Shown: positions 8,280 through 17,192 of the stretch, one piece after another
Position numbering within the stretch: the stretch's first letter is position 1
How the letters are laid out: each line of letters starts with the position of its first letter
Source: Nocardioides sp. Arc9.136
Lineage (GTDB): Bacteria; Actinomycetota; Actinomycetes; Propionibacteriales; Nocardioidaceae
NCBI RefSeq assembly: GCF_030506255.1
Contig: NZ_CP113431.1
Span: 1,922,001-1,986,000, forward strand
Reading direction: 5' to 3'
Length of the DNA stretch: 64,000 bases
The notes under the pieces: model-generated
What the model was told of the DNA's origin: nothing
The model's database searches: none
Seen by the model: only the letters and a program-made list of their open reading frames with translations
Program-made: the position numbers and the translations under genes

Positions 8280-9509
8280 ATGCGCCTTCTCCGTCGTCCC
8301 GCGGTCCGCGCGGCCGCCCTCGTCCTCGGCGTCGCGCCGGTCGCCGTCGGCACGCTCGCCGCCACCGGTGCGTCGTACGCCGCCCCCGCGCCGGAGGCGG
8401 CCCGCACGGCTCCGCAGCCCTCGAGCACCGAGCTGCCGCGCGGCTCGCTGCTGACCCACCGGCCGCTGCGGACGGCCGCGGCGCTGCCCAGCGCGCGCCG
8501 GACCGAGCTCGTGACGTACATGTCGAAGGGGGTCGGCGGCCAGAGCGTCGTCGTCTCCGGGACGGTGGCGCTGCCGACGACCAGGCCGCCGGCCGGCGGG
8601 TGGCCGGTGCTGTCCTGGGCGCACGGCACGACCGGCACCGCGGACGAGTGCGCGCCGTCGGCGGACCGGGTCGGCGGCCCCGCCCACGACTACCTCGGCC
8701 GCGTCGACGAGACGCTCGACCGCTGGGTCGACCGCGGCTACGTCGTGGTGCAGACCGACTACGAGGGCCTCGGCACCCCGGGGGACCACCCCTACATCAA
8801 CGGCGCGAGCGCCCGGCGCTCCGTCGAGGACATCGTCCGCGCCGCGCGCCGGCTCGACCGTCGCGTCGGGCGCGACTACGTCGCCGCCGGCCACAGCCAG
8901 GGCGGCCACGCGGCGCTCTTCACCGGCGGCTCGCCGGGCAAGCGCACGGACATCCGCCTGCGGGGCGTCGTGGCGATCGCCCCGGGCGGTGTCGGGCTGA
9001 GCCAGACCGCGCCGTACATCCAGAGCAACCAGCCGGGCGCGGACCAGGCCCTCGGGTTCCTGCCGCCGCTGCTGCTGGGCGCCGAGGCCGGAGACCCGAC
9101 GATCGACGCCTCCGCCTGGGTCACCGCGGAGGGCGAGCGGCTGCTCGCCGCCGGTCGGACCGGCTGCCTCGGCGACATCCGGGAGGTAGCCGCCGGCATC
9201 AAGGCCGTCGACGTGTTCCGTCCCGACGTCGACCTGTCCGCGCTGGGCCGCTACCTGCGCCGCCAGGAGCTGCCCGGCCCGCGGCTGCGCGTCCCCACGA
9301 TGATCGCCCAGGGCACCGCCGACACCGCCGTCGGCAAGCCCGGGGTCGACCAGCTCGTGTCGAGCCTGTGCGGGGCCGGCGCCGACGTGACCTACCGCGT
9401 CTACGAGGGTGCCGACCACCGGGCCGCCGTCGAGACGTCGTACGCCGACGCCGCCGCGTTCGCGCGGACCGTCCTCAAGGGCGGGAAGCCCGCCGGCACC
9501 TGCGACTGA
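8280..9509 (+). CDS. secreted lipase-like alpha/beta hydrolase
   Basis: This protein of 409 residues has a signal peptide with an Ala-rich core ending near YAAPAPEA (about residue 35). The hydrolase domain shows LSWAHGTTGT (oxyanion region), the nucleophile elbow GHSQGG (Ser206), IAQGTADTAV (acid loop) and GADHRAAV (catalytic His). It resembles secretory lipases of the LIP family (PF03583-like). ATG at 8280 follows CAGGAG. It is transcribed alone. A strong hairpin at 9535-9565 follows the stop. Confidence 0.85.
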   Translation: MRLLRRPAVRAAALVLGVAPVAVGTLAATGASYAAPAPEAARTAPQPSSTELPRGSLLTHRPLRTAAALPSARRTELVTYMSKGVGGQSVVVSGTVALPTTRPPAGGWPVLSWAHGTTGTADECAPSADRVGGPAHDYLGRVDETLDRWVDRGYVVVQTDYEGLGTPGDHPYINGASARRSVEDIVRAARRLDRRVGRDYVAAGHSQGGHAALFTGGSPGKRTDIRLRGVVAIAPGGVGLSQTAPYIQSNQPGADQALGFLPPLLLGAEAGDPTIDASAWVTAEGERLLAAGRTGCLGDIREVAAGIKAVDVFRPDVDLSALGRYLRRQELPGPRLRVPTMIAQGTADTAVGKPGVDQLVSSLCGAGADVTYRVYEGADHRAAVETSYADAAAFARTVLKGGKPAGTCD

Positions 9510-9534
9510 GGACGTCCGGCCCGTCCTCCGCCGC

Positions 9535-9565
9535 GGGCGGTCCGCCGGTTTCCGGAGGACCGCCC
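9535..9565 (+). terminator. perfect hairpin after the secreted lipase gene
   Basis: Nine-base arms GGGCGGTCC (9535-9543) and GGACCGCCC (9557-9565) are perfectly complementary and enclose a second CCGG-TTT-CCGG stem. There is no T-run, which is common for actinobacterial terminators. It could instead be a leader structure for the ESX-like cassette starting at 9607. Confidence 0.5.
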
Positions 9566-9606
9566 CCGGGAAGGGTGCCCGCAGGCGGACGACGGGAGAC
9601 GCGACG

Positions 9607-9924
9607 ATGAGCCAGGTGCAGGTGGTGCCCGCGCAGATGCGGCGGGCGGCGAGTGCCGCGCGGACCGCGGCCGAGGGAGCGCAGGGCCGGGGGTCCTCCG
9701 GCTACCTCGGCACCGCGGCCGGTGCGGTCCCCGGAGCCGACTCGGTCGCGCACCTCGGGGAGCTGGGGTCCAGCTGGGACGACCAGGTCGAGTCCTGGGC
9801 CGCCGACGTGCTCGCCTTCGCCGAGGACGTCGAGGCGCACACCGACGACACCGAGGCGACCGACGGCGCGGCCGGCGGCCTGCTCGGTGCCCTCGGCGGC
9901 GTCCTGGGCGGGACGGGCGGCTGA
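9607..9924 (+). CDS. EspC-like ESX (type VII) secretion target
   Basis: This small helical protein of 105 residues has the helix-turn-helix pattern of the EspC/WXG100-like superfamily (MSQVQVVPAQMRRAAS, then LGELGSSWDDQVESWAADV) and a Gly-rich tail. A tryptophan pair follows a helix break, as in EspC-type ESX substrates. The TGA overlaps the ATG of the next gene (TGATG), so it is probably translated and co-exported with it as a helper for the toxin. No ESX core machinery (EccC, EccD) is in the window, so the secretion route is inferred from the family. Confidence 0.7.
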   Translation: MSQVQVVPAQMRRAASAARTAAEGAQGRGSSGYLGTAAGAVPGADSVAHLGELGSSWDDQVESWAADVLAFAEDVEAHTDDTEATDGAAGGLLGALGGVLGGTGG

Positions 9925-10976
9925 TGCCCCCGGTGACCTTCGGCGACGTGCGGAGCTGGCGACCCGGCCCGCTCGGCACCGCCGGTGACGGGCTCAAGCG
10001 TGACGCCGACGAGCTCGAGCGCAGCCGCGACGCGCTGGCGACGCAGTCGGTGCCGAGCTCCTGGACCGGCCTCGCCCGGCTCGCCGCCGAGGTCCGCCGC
10101 CGTGCGCTGGTCGCGCGCGTCGAGTCGCACGTCGAGGGCAAGCGCACCGTCCAGCGCGCGCTCTACGAGGCCGAGACCGACGTCACCGAGATCGAGCGGA
10201 TGGTCGCCGACATCGAGTCCGCGGCCACCGCGCAGCAGTTCACACTGGGTGACGACGGCTCGGTGACCGACGTGAGCGACCCGCCGACGTTCGAGTCCGT
10301 CCTCGACGCGCTCGAGTGGACGACGCGGCGCAGCAGCCAGGCCCGGGCGCTGGCCGACGAGATCACCGTCGTCCTCGGCAAGGCCGCCGCGGTGGACGCC
10401 CTCCTCGCCGGCAGCATCCCGCGCGGGCACGTCGACCACGTCGACGACTACGGCGTCGCCTCGCCCGAGGTCGCCGAGGCCTGGGCGACCATGACCGACG
10501 CCGAGCGACGCGCCTTCATCGAGCAGTACGTCGAGGAGTACGCCGACCGGATCGGCATCGACACCCCGGAGATCGTCTACGAGCCCGAGAGCTGGGGTCC
10601 CTGGGGCCAGGCGCGCGACAACGGCGGCACCATCGCGCTGAACGAGGGCATCCTCGACGACCCGTTCATCATCAACACCGTCGCCCACGAGATGCGCCAC
10701 GCCCACCAGTACGAGGCGATCGACGACCAGGACGACTTCCGCTTCCCCTGGCAGGAGGACCCCTTCGACATGCACGAGGACCAGGGGATCAGCGAGGACG
10801 ACGCCGACACCTGGGAGGAGAACTTCGACGACTACCAGTCGACCGACAACGGCGACACCTACGAGGAGTACTTCGACCAGCCGGTCGAGGTCGACGCCCG
10901 CGCCGAGGGCAAGGACGCGCTCGAGGACATGACCGCCGACGAGGTCGAGCGGCTCACCGAGGAGGGCCGGCGATGA
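9924..10976 (+). CDS. WXG-type polymorphic toxin with metallopeptidase domain (putative)
   Basis: The protein has 350 residues. Residues 1-130 are helical, with a WTG turn at Trp47, as in ESX-exported toxins. Residues about 165-340 form a zincin-like domain: TVAHEMRHAHQ with the HExxH motif at 255-259, and a downstream QPVEVDARAEG segment (about 319-329) that could supply the third ligand. The same layout is known from the Tox-MPTase metallopeptidase toxins. The region between is strongly acidic. It starts at the stop of the EspC-like gene and ends inside the start of a likely immunity gene (ATGA). Toxin function is inference; a housekeeping peptidase is the alternative. Confidence 0.7.
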   Translation: MPPVTFGDVRSWRPGPLGTAGDGLKRDADELERSRDALATQSVPSSWTGLARLAAEVRRRALVARVESHVEGKRTVQRALYEAETDVTEIERMVADIESAATAQQFTLGDDGSVTDVSDPPTFESVLDALEWTTRRSSQARALADEITVVLGKAAAVDALLAGSIPRGHVDHVDDYGVASPEVAEAWATMTDAERRAFIEQYVEEYADRIGIDTPEIVYEPESWGPWGQARDNGGTIALNEGILDDPFIINTVAHEMRHAHQYEAIDDQDDFRFPWQEDPFDMHEDQGISEDDADTWEENFDDYQSTDNGDTYEEYFDQPVEVDARAEGKDALEDMTADEVERLTEEGRR

Positions 10977-11545
10977 CCACGCCCGACGCGCGACGGGGGA
11001 GCCGGCCGGAGGGAGCGCTGGACGCCCGGCTGGACGACCGGCTGGACGACTGGCTGGACGACTGGTTGGCCGATCCGTCGCCGCGGACCGCGGAGCCGCT
11101 GCACGCAGCGGTCCGCGACGCCGGCACGGCGGACGACCAGGACCGGCGCCGGGACGCCGCCGACCGGTCGCGGCGCGGGGACCACGCCGGCGCGCTGGCC
11201 GTCCTGGAGACCCTCCTGCCCGGCGCCCTGCTCAGCCCGTCGGTGCACGCCCGGCAGGCCGCCGCCCTGCGCCACCTGGGCCGCGAGCACGAGGCCGCCC
11301 GGCAGGAGCGGATCGCCCGCGCCAGCCTGGCGGCGATCCGGGCCTCCGGGGACGGGACCGCCGAGCGACCGTGGTCGGTGCTCCGCGTCGCCGACGAGTA
11401 CGACCTGCTGCGCGCCCTCGGCCGGCGCCCGGTGAACCAGAGCCTCGTCGGCCGGGAGGGCCGCGCGCTCGACCGCCTGGTCACCGAGGACGGCGGCGAG
11501 GCGTGGTTCGCGGTGGCCGGCCTCGGTGCCCCCACGCGTGGCTAG
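10973..11545 (+). CDS. putative immunity protein of the ESX toxin cassette
   Basis: This protein of 190 residues has no sure assignment. The N-terminus carries short LDDRLDDWLDDWL repeats, then a helical, TPR-like middle. The C-terminus (about residues 125-185) resembles the DUF4919 pattern (GDGTAERPWSVLRVADEYDLL, cut into shorter matches). The start overlaps the toxin stop by four bases. Soluble, acidic and directly downstream of a candidate toxin, it is best guessed to be an immunity protein. Its 3' end overlaps the WD40 lipoprotein gene. Confidence 0.6.
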   Translation: MTTPDARRGSRPEGALDARLDDRLDDWLDDWLADPSPRTAEPLHAAVRDAGTADDQDRRRDAADRSRRGDHAGALAVLETLLPGALLSPSVHARQAAALRHLGREHEAARQERIARASLAAIRASGDGTAERPWSVLRVADEYDLLRALGRRPVNQSLVGREGRALDRLVTEDGGEAWFAVAGLGAPTRG

Positions 11546-12581
11546 GGCACGGTCGGCGGCGGCGCTGGCGGCCGCCGTCCTCGTCACGGGCCTGGGTGGC
11601 TGCGGCGAGGCCGACCGTCCCGAGCCGGACCCCGGTGGCGGCACCGGTGGCGGCACGGCCGGTGCCAGCGTGCCCTTCGAGCTGGTCCTCACCGACGACG
11701 TGGCGGTGAGCCCCGACGGCAGGCGGGTGCTCGCGGACTGCTGGGAGGGCATCTGCACCTGGGACGTGGCGACCGGGACGCTCACGCTGGTGCCCGACCG
11801 GAACCAGGTCGCGGTCGCGCCCGACTGGTCCACCGTCGCCACCGTCGACGGTGGCGACGTCGTCCTCGAGGGCCTGCCGGACGGCGCGCCGGTGCGGACG
11901 TTCCGCGGCCTCGACGACGCGGAGGTCACCGACGGCTCGCCCGTCACCGCCGTCGCGTTCAGCCCCGACGGCCAGCTGCTCGCGGCCGCGGGGCTCGACG
12001 GACGCGTCGTGGTGTGGTCGGTGGACGACGGCGCCGAGCAGGCGGCGTTCACGGCGGCGTACGCCCCGCAGACGCTGGTCTTCAGCCCGGACGGCAGCCG
12101 GCTCGCGCTCGCGGGCGGCGGCCCGGTCGAGGTGCGCGACACCGCGGACGGACAGGCGGTCGCCACGGTCCAGGGCTCCGGCGAGGCGGGCGCCCTGGCC
12201 TGGTTCCCGGACGGCCGTGCGCTGCTGGGCCCGGGTGCGGGCGACGTGCCGACGGTCTGGGAGGCACCTGCGTTCGAGCCGGTCGAGGAGCTGCCCGGGG
12301 TGCGTCTGCACGAGCTGGCGGTCTCGCCGGACGGCCGGACCGTCGCGGTCACGGCGTTCGACACCACGGCCGTCCGCCTGTGGCGGCCGCGGGCGCTGGC
12401 CGGCGCGGGCGGCGTCCGGTCACTGGTCGGGCACGTCGCCGACCCTGGCGCCGTGGCCTTCGCCCCCGACGGCACGAGGCTCTACTCGGTGGCCGCCGAC
12501 GACGGCGTGCGCGCCTGGGACGTCGCGTCCGGCAGGCCGGTGGCGAGGACCTTCGAGGTGCCGGAGGGCCCCGACCGGTAG
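11538..12581 (+). CDS. WD40 repeat lipoprotein
   Basis: GTG at 11538 gives a compact lipoprotein signal (VARARSAAALAAAVLVTG then LGGC), with the acylated Cys near residue 22; GTG at 11526 would add four residues. The mature part has six or seven beta-propeller blades with repeated SPDG motifs (VAFSPDGQLLAAAGLDGRV, VFSPDGSRLALAG, VSPDGRTVAV, FAPDGTRLYSVAADDGV). It is probably exported and anchored outside the membrane, acting as a scaffold. It overlaps the preceding gene by eight bases, so it may be co-expressed with the ESX cassette. The partner is unknown. Confidence 0.75.
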   Translation: MARARSAAALAAAVLVTGLGGCGEADRPEPDPGGGTGGGTAGASVPFELVLTDDVAVSPDGRRVLADCWEGICTWDVATGTLTLVPDRNQVAVAPDWSTVATVDGGDVVLEGLPDGAPVRTFRGLDDAEVTDGSPVTAVAFSPDGQLLAAAGLDGRVVVWSVDDGAEQAAFTAAYAPQTLVFSPDGSRLALAGGGPVEVRDTADGQAVATVQGSGEAGALAWFPDGRALLGPGAGDVPTVWEAPAFEPVEELPGVRLHELAVSPDGRTVAVTAFDTTAVRLWRPRALAGAGGVRSLVGHVADPGAVAFAPDGTRLYSVAADDGVRAWDVASGRPVARTFEVPEGPDR

Positions 12582-12698
12582 TCGCGCCTGCTCGGTCCCG
12601 ACGGCCCGACCGATGAGAATGACCGCTGCCCCCTGTCGTACCGGACGGCACCCTCCGGCAGGAGGCTGCCGGACCCCGACCAGCACCCAGGAGCCATC

Positions 12699-13265
12699 GT
12701 GCGCACGCTCATCGTCACCGCCTTCATGTCCCTCGACGGCGTCATGGAGGCCCCCGGGGGAGAGCCCGGTCACCGCAGCTCGGGCTGGACCTTCAACGAC
12801 ATCGAGATGGACCCCGCGGTCTACGAGCTCAAGGGCAGGGAGCAGGAGGAGGCCGGGGCCATGCTCCTGGGCCGTCGCAGCTACGAGGCGTTCGCGCCGG
12901 TGTGGCCGACGATGACCGAGGACTTCGCCGGCTACAACGCGATGCCGCGGTACGTCGTCTCCACGACGCTCGAGTCCGACGACCCGCGGTGGCCCGCGAC
13001 GGTCCTCCGCTCGCTCGACGACGTCGCCGCCCTCAAGCAGACCGAGGGTGGGCCGATCATCGTCCACGGCAGCGCCACCCTCGGGCACGCCCTGGCCGAC
13101 GCGGACCTCGTCGACCGGTACCACCTGCTGGTCTTCCCGGTGCTCCTCGGCGCGGGCAAGCGGCTGTTCAGCGGTGCCGACAAGGACAAGACCATGCTCG
13201 ACGTCCGGGAGTCCGAGGCCTACGGCAACGGCATCACCAAGGTCGTCGCCGACGTCCGTCGCTGA
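12699..13265 (+). CDS. dihydrofolate reductase family protein (RibD C-terminal-like)
   Basis: This 188-residue protein has the RibD C-terminal/DHFR-like fold. It has the MSLDGVMEAPGG opening, LLGRRSYEAFAPVWP, YVVSTTL and the GSATLGHALADADLVDRYHLLVFP block that binds NADPH. These stand-alone proteins are widespread in actinobacteria and their substrates are mostly unknown. GTG at 12699 follows AGGAG. It is monocistronic, with a palindrome after the stop. A second distant member is at 18664-19341. Confidence 0.88.
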   Translation: MRTLIVTAFMSLDGVMEAPGGEPGHRSSGWTFNDIEMDPAVYELKGREQEEAGAMLLGRRSYEAFAPVWPTMTEDFAGYNAMPRYVVSTTLESDDPRWPATVLRSLDDVAALKQTEGGPIIVHGSATLGHALADADLVDRYHLLVFPVLLGAGKRLFSGADKDKTMLDVRESEAYGNGITKVVADVRR

Positions 13266-13302
13266 GCCCGGCGCCCGGGTCCCGGGTCCCAAAGCGTGCA
13301 GG

Positions 13303-13316
13303 GCGCCCTAGGGCGC
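13303..13316. terminator. bidirectional hairpin between convergent genes
   Basis: GCGCCCTAGGGCGC is a perfect 14-base palindrome. It lies between the stop of the reductase gene and the end of the convergent phosphatase gene, whose TAG stop (13308-13310 on the minus strand) is inside it. It probably ends transcripts from both sides. There is no T-run. Confidence 0.4.
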
Positions 13317-14525
13317 GTCGACCCGGGCCACCAGGATGGCGATGTCGTCCTCGGCCGCGTGGTCGCCGACCACCTCCGCGAGCCCGCGGATGCACGCCAT
13401 CTCGGGGTCGTCCGCGCCCGCCAGGACGGCTGCGAGACGCGCGGTGTTGTCGTCGAGGATGTCGGTGGACGAGCGGCCGTGGGCCGGGCGCCGCTCGACC
13501 AGGCCGTCGGTGTAGAGGCAGATCGACCCGCCGGCCGGGACGGTGACGACCTTGCTGTGCCGGACGGTGTCGGGATCCATCCCCAGGAGCCGGTCGGTGA
13601 CCAGGTCGGCCACCTGGGCGGGCTCGCCGGGCGTGGCGACGAGGGGCGGGAAGTGACCGGCCGAGCTGAACGACCACTCCGTGAACGGTGCTCGGCCGAT
13701 GCCGAGGGTGACCGTGGCGAGGGCGTCGGGCTCGAAGTGGCAGATCTTGCGGTCCAGCCGGGCGAGCACCTCCGCCGGGTCGTCGTAGTCCAGGGCGTAG
13801 GCACGCAGGGCGCTGCGCAGGCGGCCCATGACGACCGCCGCGTCGAGGCCGTGGCCCAGGACGTCGCCCATCACGAGCGCGAGGCGTCCGTCGGGCAGCT
13901 CGAAGACGTCGTACCAGTCGCCGCCGAGGTCGCCGTCGGTGGGCACGTAGCGGGCCGCGATGGATATCCCGGGCGGGGTCTCGACGGCGGTGGGCAGGAG
14001 GCTCCGCTGGAGGACCAGGGCGGCGGTGTGCTCGCTGTCGACGAACCGGTCGTGCAGCGCCGCCCCGAGCTCCGCCGCGAGGTCCGTGAGCGAGCGCAGC
14101 TCGGTGTCCGTGGCGGGGTGCCGGTGGAGGTAGCCGACGTGCAAGACACCGATGAGCTCGGAGCCGTCCATGACGGGGACGCCGAGGAGCGACTTCACGC
14201 CGTGGTCGATGAGGACGGGGTTGATGACGGTGGAGCTGTCGACCTCGGTGAGCGTCACCGGCTGGCGGGTCTGGGCGACCCGTCCGGCGAACCCCTCGCC
14301 GACCGGCACGCGGCGGGCGCGCCGCAGGGTGCGGTCGAGGCCGACCGTGGCCGCCGGCTCCAGCAGCGTCCGGGTGCGGTCGAGCACGAGCACGGTCGCG
14401 GTGTCGGCGTGCATGGTCGCGCGCGCCCGCCCCAGCAGGTCGCCGAGCCCGGGGTAGGTCTCGGCGCTGTCGGGGTGCGCAGCGCTCCGCTCGACGGGGG
14501 TCACGGTCTCGGCGAGCCCCGTCAT
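13308..14525 (-). CDS. GAF domain PP2C/SpoIIE-type phosphatase (RsbU-like)
   Basis: This 405-residue protein has a GAF sensor domain (about residues 30-165; VPVGEGFAGRVAQTRQPV, SLLGVPVMDGSELIGVLHVG). A SpoIIE/PP2C Ser phosphatase domain follows (about 185-400), with the metal-binding GGDWYD, MGDVLGHGLDAA and AEDDIAILV. Proteins with this layout dephosphorylate anti-anti-sigma factors and so switch on alternative sigma factors. No partner RsbV/RsbW gene is nearby. ATG at 14525 is used. It converges with the reductase gene. Confidence 0.9.
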   Translation of the reverse strand: MTGLAETVTPVERSAAHPDSAETYPGLGDLLGRARATMHADTATVLVLDRTRTLLEPAATVGLDRTLRRARRVPVGEGFAGRVAQTRQPVTLTEVDSSTVINPVLIDHGVKSLLGVPVMDGSELIGVLHVGYLHRHPATDTELRSLTDLAAELGAALHDRFVDSEHTAALVLQRSLLPTAVETPPGISIAARYVPTDGDLGGDWYDVFELPDGRLALVMGDVLGHGLDAAVVMGRLRSALRAYALDYDDPAEVLARLDRKICHFEPDALATVTLGIGRAPFTEWSFSSAGHFPPLVATPGEPAQVADLVTDRLLGMDPDTVRHSKVVTVPAGGSICLYTDGLVERRPAHGRSSTDILDDNTARLAAVLAGADDPEMACIRGLAEVVGDHAAEDDIAILVARVDAP

Positions 14526-14661
14526 CGGGCAGGGCCGGCCTGGGGGCCGGCGGCCCGGGCGTCCCGTCGCGTCGTGGGGTGCACGGCGGGAGCCTAGTCG
14601 CCCGGGACGGGGGTGCTCACCCGGGACGCCGGATGCTGCCCGGGCCGCTCACCCGCGCCGC

Positions 14662-15909
14662 TCACTCGCGGCCGGTGCCGCAGAGCGCGTGGTCGATGAG
14701 GGTCCGGGTCATCTCGCGGCGGGGGACCCGGACCCCGGGGCGCGGGACGAACGAGTCGGTGTTCATCGTGATCGTCACGCTGCGGCTGCCGTCGGCGAGC
14801 ACCGCGTTGCGGGTCGCGAAGCCGAGGATGTCCCCGCCGTGGGACCAGGCCGTCCCGCACGAGACCGGGGTCAGCTCCAGGCCGAGGCCGTAGCGCGACC
14901 CGGGCCAGCTCTGCTGGAACGCCTCGTCGTTCGGCACGGTGCTCATCAGCTCTGCCTGCTCGGCGGGCTCGAGGAGCCTCCCGCGGACCAGCGCCCGCAG
15001 GAACCGGTTGGTGTCGCGGGTGGTGCTGATGATCTCGCCGGCGGCTCCACCCCACGACGGGTCCTGCCGCGTCGCGTCGATCGGCTCGCCGTACCCCGGG
15101 TCCTCCGGGGTGGGGTCGGGGCCGGGGAAGCGCTCGTAGCCGACGGCGTGCGGCTCCGGCAGGCCGGTGCGGGTGCCCGGCAGCACCGTCCCGTCGAGGC
15201 CGAGCGGCTCGACGATGCCGTGGCGGACGGCCGCCCGCCACGACCGGCCGGTGACCTTCGTGACGATCATCGCGGCGAGCCGGTAGTTGGTGTTGGAGTA
15301 GCTCCACGAGGTGCCCGGGGCGAACAGCGGCTCCATGGCGAGCGCGATCCGCACCGCCCGTCGGGACGTCACCGTGTCGAACCGGTGCTTCTCGAACCCC
15401 TGCTGGGAGAACAGCCAGGGAAGGCCGCCCAGGTAGTCGGGCAGGCCGCTGGTGTGCTGCAGGAGCTGTCGAACGGTGACCCGGCCGGCGTCCTCGTGGT
15501 CCCGGACCAGCGCGGGCAACCAGTCCGCGACCCTGTCGTCCAACGACAACCGGCCGCGGCCGACCAGCTGCAGGAGGGCGGTGCTGACGAACGGCTTGGT
15601 GAGGCTGCCCACGCGGAAGTGCGCGCGCCAGGGGACCGGCTCCCCGGTCGCGGTGTCCGCGACGCCGGACCGCACCTTCACCCGCCGCGCGGGGGTGCGG
15701 AGGTCGACCAGCACGCCCGGGGCGCCGAGGTCGACGAGCCGCTCGGCGTCCCGCTGCAGCGTGCTGCGGAGGGGCCGGTCCGGCGCACCGGACTGGGGGG
15801 ACGGTGCCGAGGCCGTGGCCGGTGCGACCAGCGTCGCCGCGACGACTGCCGCCGCCGCGGCGCCCATGCCCGTCGTGGTCATCCATCTCTTGCATCGGTT
15901 CGGGGTCAT
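14662..15909 (-). CDS. secreted class C beta-lactamase-like serine hydrolase
   Basis: This 415-residue protein has an N-terminal signal peptide (Ala-rich core, cleavage near ATASA at about residue 34). The beta-lactamase/transpeptidase fold follows: SLTK (Ser102, Lys105), the second motif YSNTNY, and WSHGGDILG supplying the third motif. The family covers D-alanyl-D-alanine carboxypeptidases, esterases and beta-lactamases, so the substrate cannot be fixed. ATG at 15909 precedes a normal signal peptide. It is divergent from the histidine kinase gene, with 134 bases between. Confidence 0.88.
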   Translation of the reverse strand: MTPNRCKRWMTTTGMGAAAAAVVAATLVAPATASAPSPQSGAPDRPLRSTLQRDAERLVDLGAPGVLVDLRTPARRVKVRSGVADTATGEPVPWRAHFRVGSLTKPFVSTALLQLVGRGRLSLDDRVADWLPALVRDHEDAGRVTVRQLLQHTSGLPDYLGGLPWLFSQQGFEKHRFDTVTSRRAVRIALAMEPLFAPGTSWSYSNTNYRLAAMIVTKVTGRSWRAAVRHGIVEPLGLDGTVLPGTRTGLPEPHAVGYERFPGPDPTPEDPGYGEPIDATRQDPSWGGAAGEIISTTRDTNRFLRALVRGRLLEPAEQAELMSTVPNDEAFQQSWPGSRYGLGLELTPVSCGTAWSHGGDILGFATRNAVLADGSRSVTITMNTDSFVPRPGVRVPRREMTRTLIDHALCGTGRE

Positions 15910-16030
15910 GGCCTCGACGCTGCCGTGTCCGGCCCCTCGCGTCGTCCCCCTGGCGTGGTCGACCCGCCTACCCCCACGGAGGTACGACCAAGCACCCCGC
16001 ACGGGCGACGACGCGTGCTCGGTCCGTCCC

Positions 16031-16043
16031 TACGCTGAGCGTC
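16031..16043 (+). promoter_or_regulatory. likely leaderless promoter of the histidine kinase gene
   Basis: TACGCT (16031-16036) fits the actinobacterial -10 pattern TANNNT. It ends seven bases before the ATG at 16044, and no ribosome site is present, as expected for a leaderless mRNA. No -35 element is obvious. The placement repeats at several other genes in this window. Confidence 0.4.
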
Positions 16044-17192
16044 ATGCGGCTGTTGCGGACCCCGGTGCTGGTGGACGTGTCGGTGGCGTTCATGCTCTCG
16101 TGCCTCTCGCTCGTCGCGGCGCTCGGCTCGTCCGAGGTGGGCCCGGCGGGTGCCGTCCTGGCGGTGCTCTCCGTGGCGCCGCTCGCCGCCCGCCAGGTCG
16201 CCCCCACCGCGACGCTGACCGTCATCACGCTGGCCCTCGGCGGCTACGCGCTGCTGGGCCACGAGGACACGCCGAGCGCCGCGATCGGCCTGGTGATCGC
16301 ACTCTTCACGGTCGCGACGGTCAGGCCCCGAGCGACGGTCGCCGTCCTCTTCCTGATGCCGCTCGCGGTGCTGGCGGTCACCTACCTGCGCGTCGACGGG
16401 GTGACCTGGGCCCTGGTCGGCCAGGCCGTCGTGCTGCTGCTCTGCGCGTGGGCGCTGGGCGACAGCACCCGGCGGTGGGCGGTGCTCGCGCAGGACGCCG
16501 CAGCCCGGGCCGAGCGCTCGGTCTCCGACGAGCGCACCCGCATCGCCCGGGAGCTGCACGACGTCGTCGCCCACCACATGTCGGTCGTGGCGCTGCAGAC
16601 CGGTGTCGCCCGCTTCGTCGTCGACACGGACGTGCCGGCGGCCCGAGCCGCGCTGGACGACGCCAACGACGCCACGCGCGAGGCGCTGGCCGACATGCGG
16701 CGGATGCTGGAGGCGTTGCGCACGGACGAGGACGGCGCCGACTTCGCGCCCCAGCCGGGCCTGGCCGACCTCGACCAGCTGGCCGACCGGCTCGGGCCGG
16801 CCGGCCTGACGGTGACCGTGACCCGCACCGGGGAGCCGCGACCGATCGGCGCCGGGCGGGAGCTGTGCGTCTACCGCACCGCCCAGGAGGCGCTCACCAA
16901 CGTCCTCAGGCACGCCGGCACCCACCGTGCCGAGGTGACCCTCGACCTCGGCCCACGGGTGCTCAGCCTCACCGTCGCCGACGACGGCCGGGGGGCGTCC
17001 GCCGGCGCCCGGGACGGCTTCGGCCTCACCGGCATGCGCGAGCGCGCCGAGCTCTTCGGCGGGGTGCTCGACGCCGGTCCCCGACCCGGCGGCGGGTTCG
17101 CCGTGTGCCTGCGACTCCCGCTGGCTGCCCCGCCGGTGACCGGTGAGCCCGCCCGCCGTGCCGCGCCGGTGTCGACGGGGCGTGCCTCGTGA
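16044..17192 (+). CDS. NarL-family sensor histidine kinase
   Basis: This 382-residue kinase has about five membrane helices in residues 10-145 and little extracellular sequence. A HisKA_3 dimerisation domain follows, with RIARELHDVVAHHMSVVALQ (phospho-acceptor His172). The HATPase domain has an N-box (QEALTNVLRHAG) and a G-box (DDGRGAS, GFGLTGMRERAEL). It is the membrane sensor of a two-component system. Its stop overlaps the GTG of the response regulator gene, its presumed partner. The signal is unknown. Confidence 0.92.
   Translation: MRLLRTPVLVDVSVAFMLSCLSLVAALGSSEVGPAGAVLAVLSVAPLAARQVAPTATLTVITLALGGYALLGHEDTPSAAIGLVIALFTVATVRPRATVAVLFLMPLAVLAVTYLRVDGVTWALVGQAVVLLLCAWALGDSTRRWAVLAQDAAARAERSVSDERTRIARELHDVVAHHMSVVALQTGVARFVVDTDVPAARAALDDANDATREALADMRRMLEALRTDEDGADFAPQPGLADLDQLADRLGPAGLTVTVTRTGEPRPIGAGRELCVYRTAQEALTNVLRHAGTHRAEVTLDLGPRVLSLTVADDGRGASAGARDGFGLTGMRERAELFGGVLDAGPRPGGGFAVCLRLPLAAPPVTGEPARRAAPVSTGRAS

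Noticed and set aside
11020..11075. LDDRLDDWLDDWL repeat as a separate DNA repeat element
   Set aside because: It is a short in-frame duplication inside the immunity candidate gene, not a dispersed repeat.
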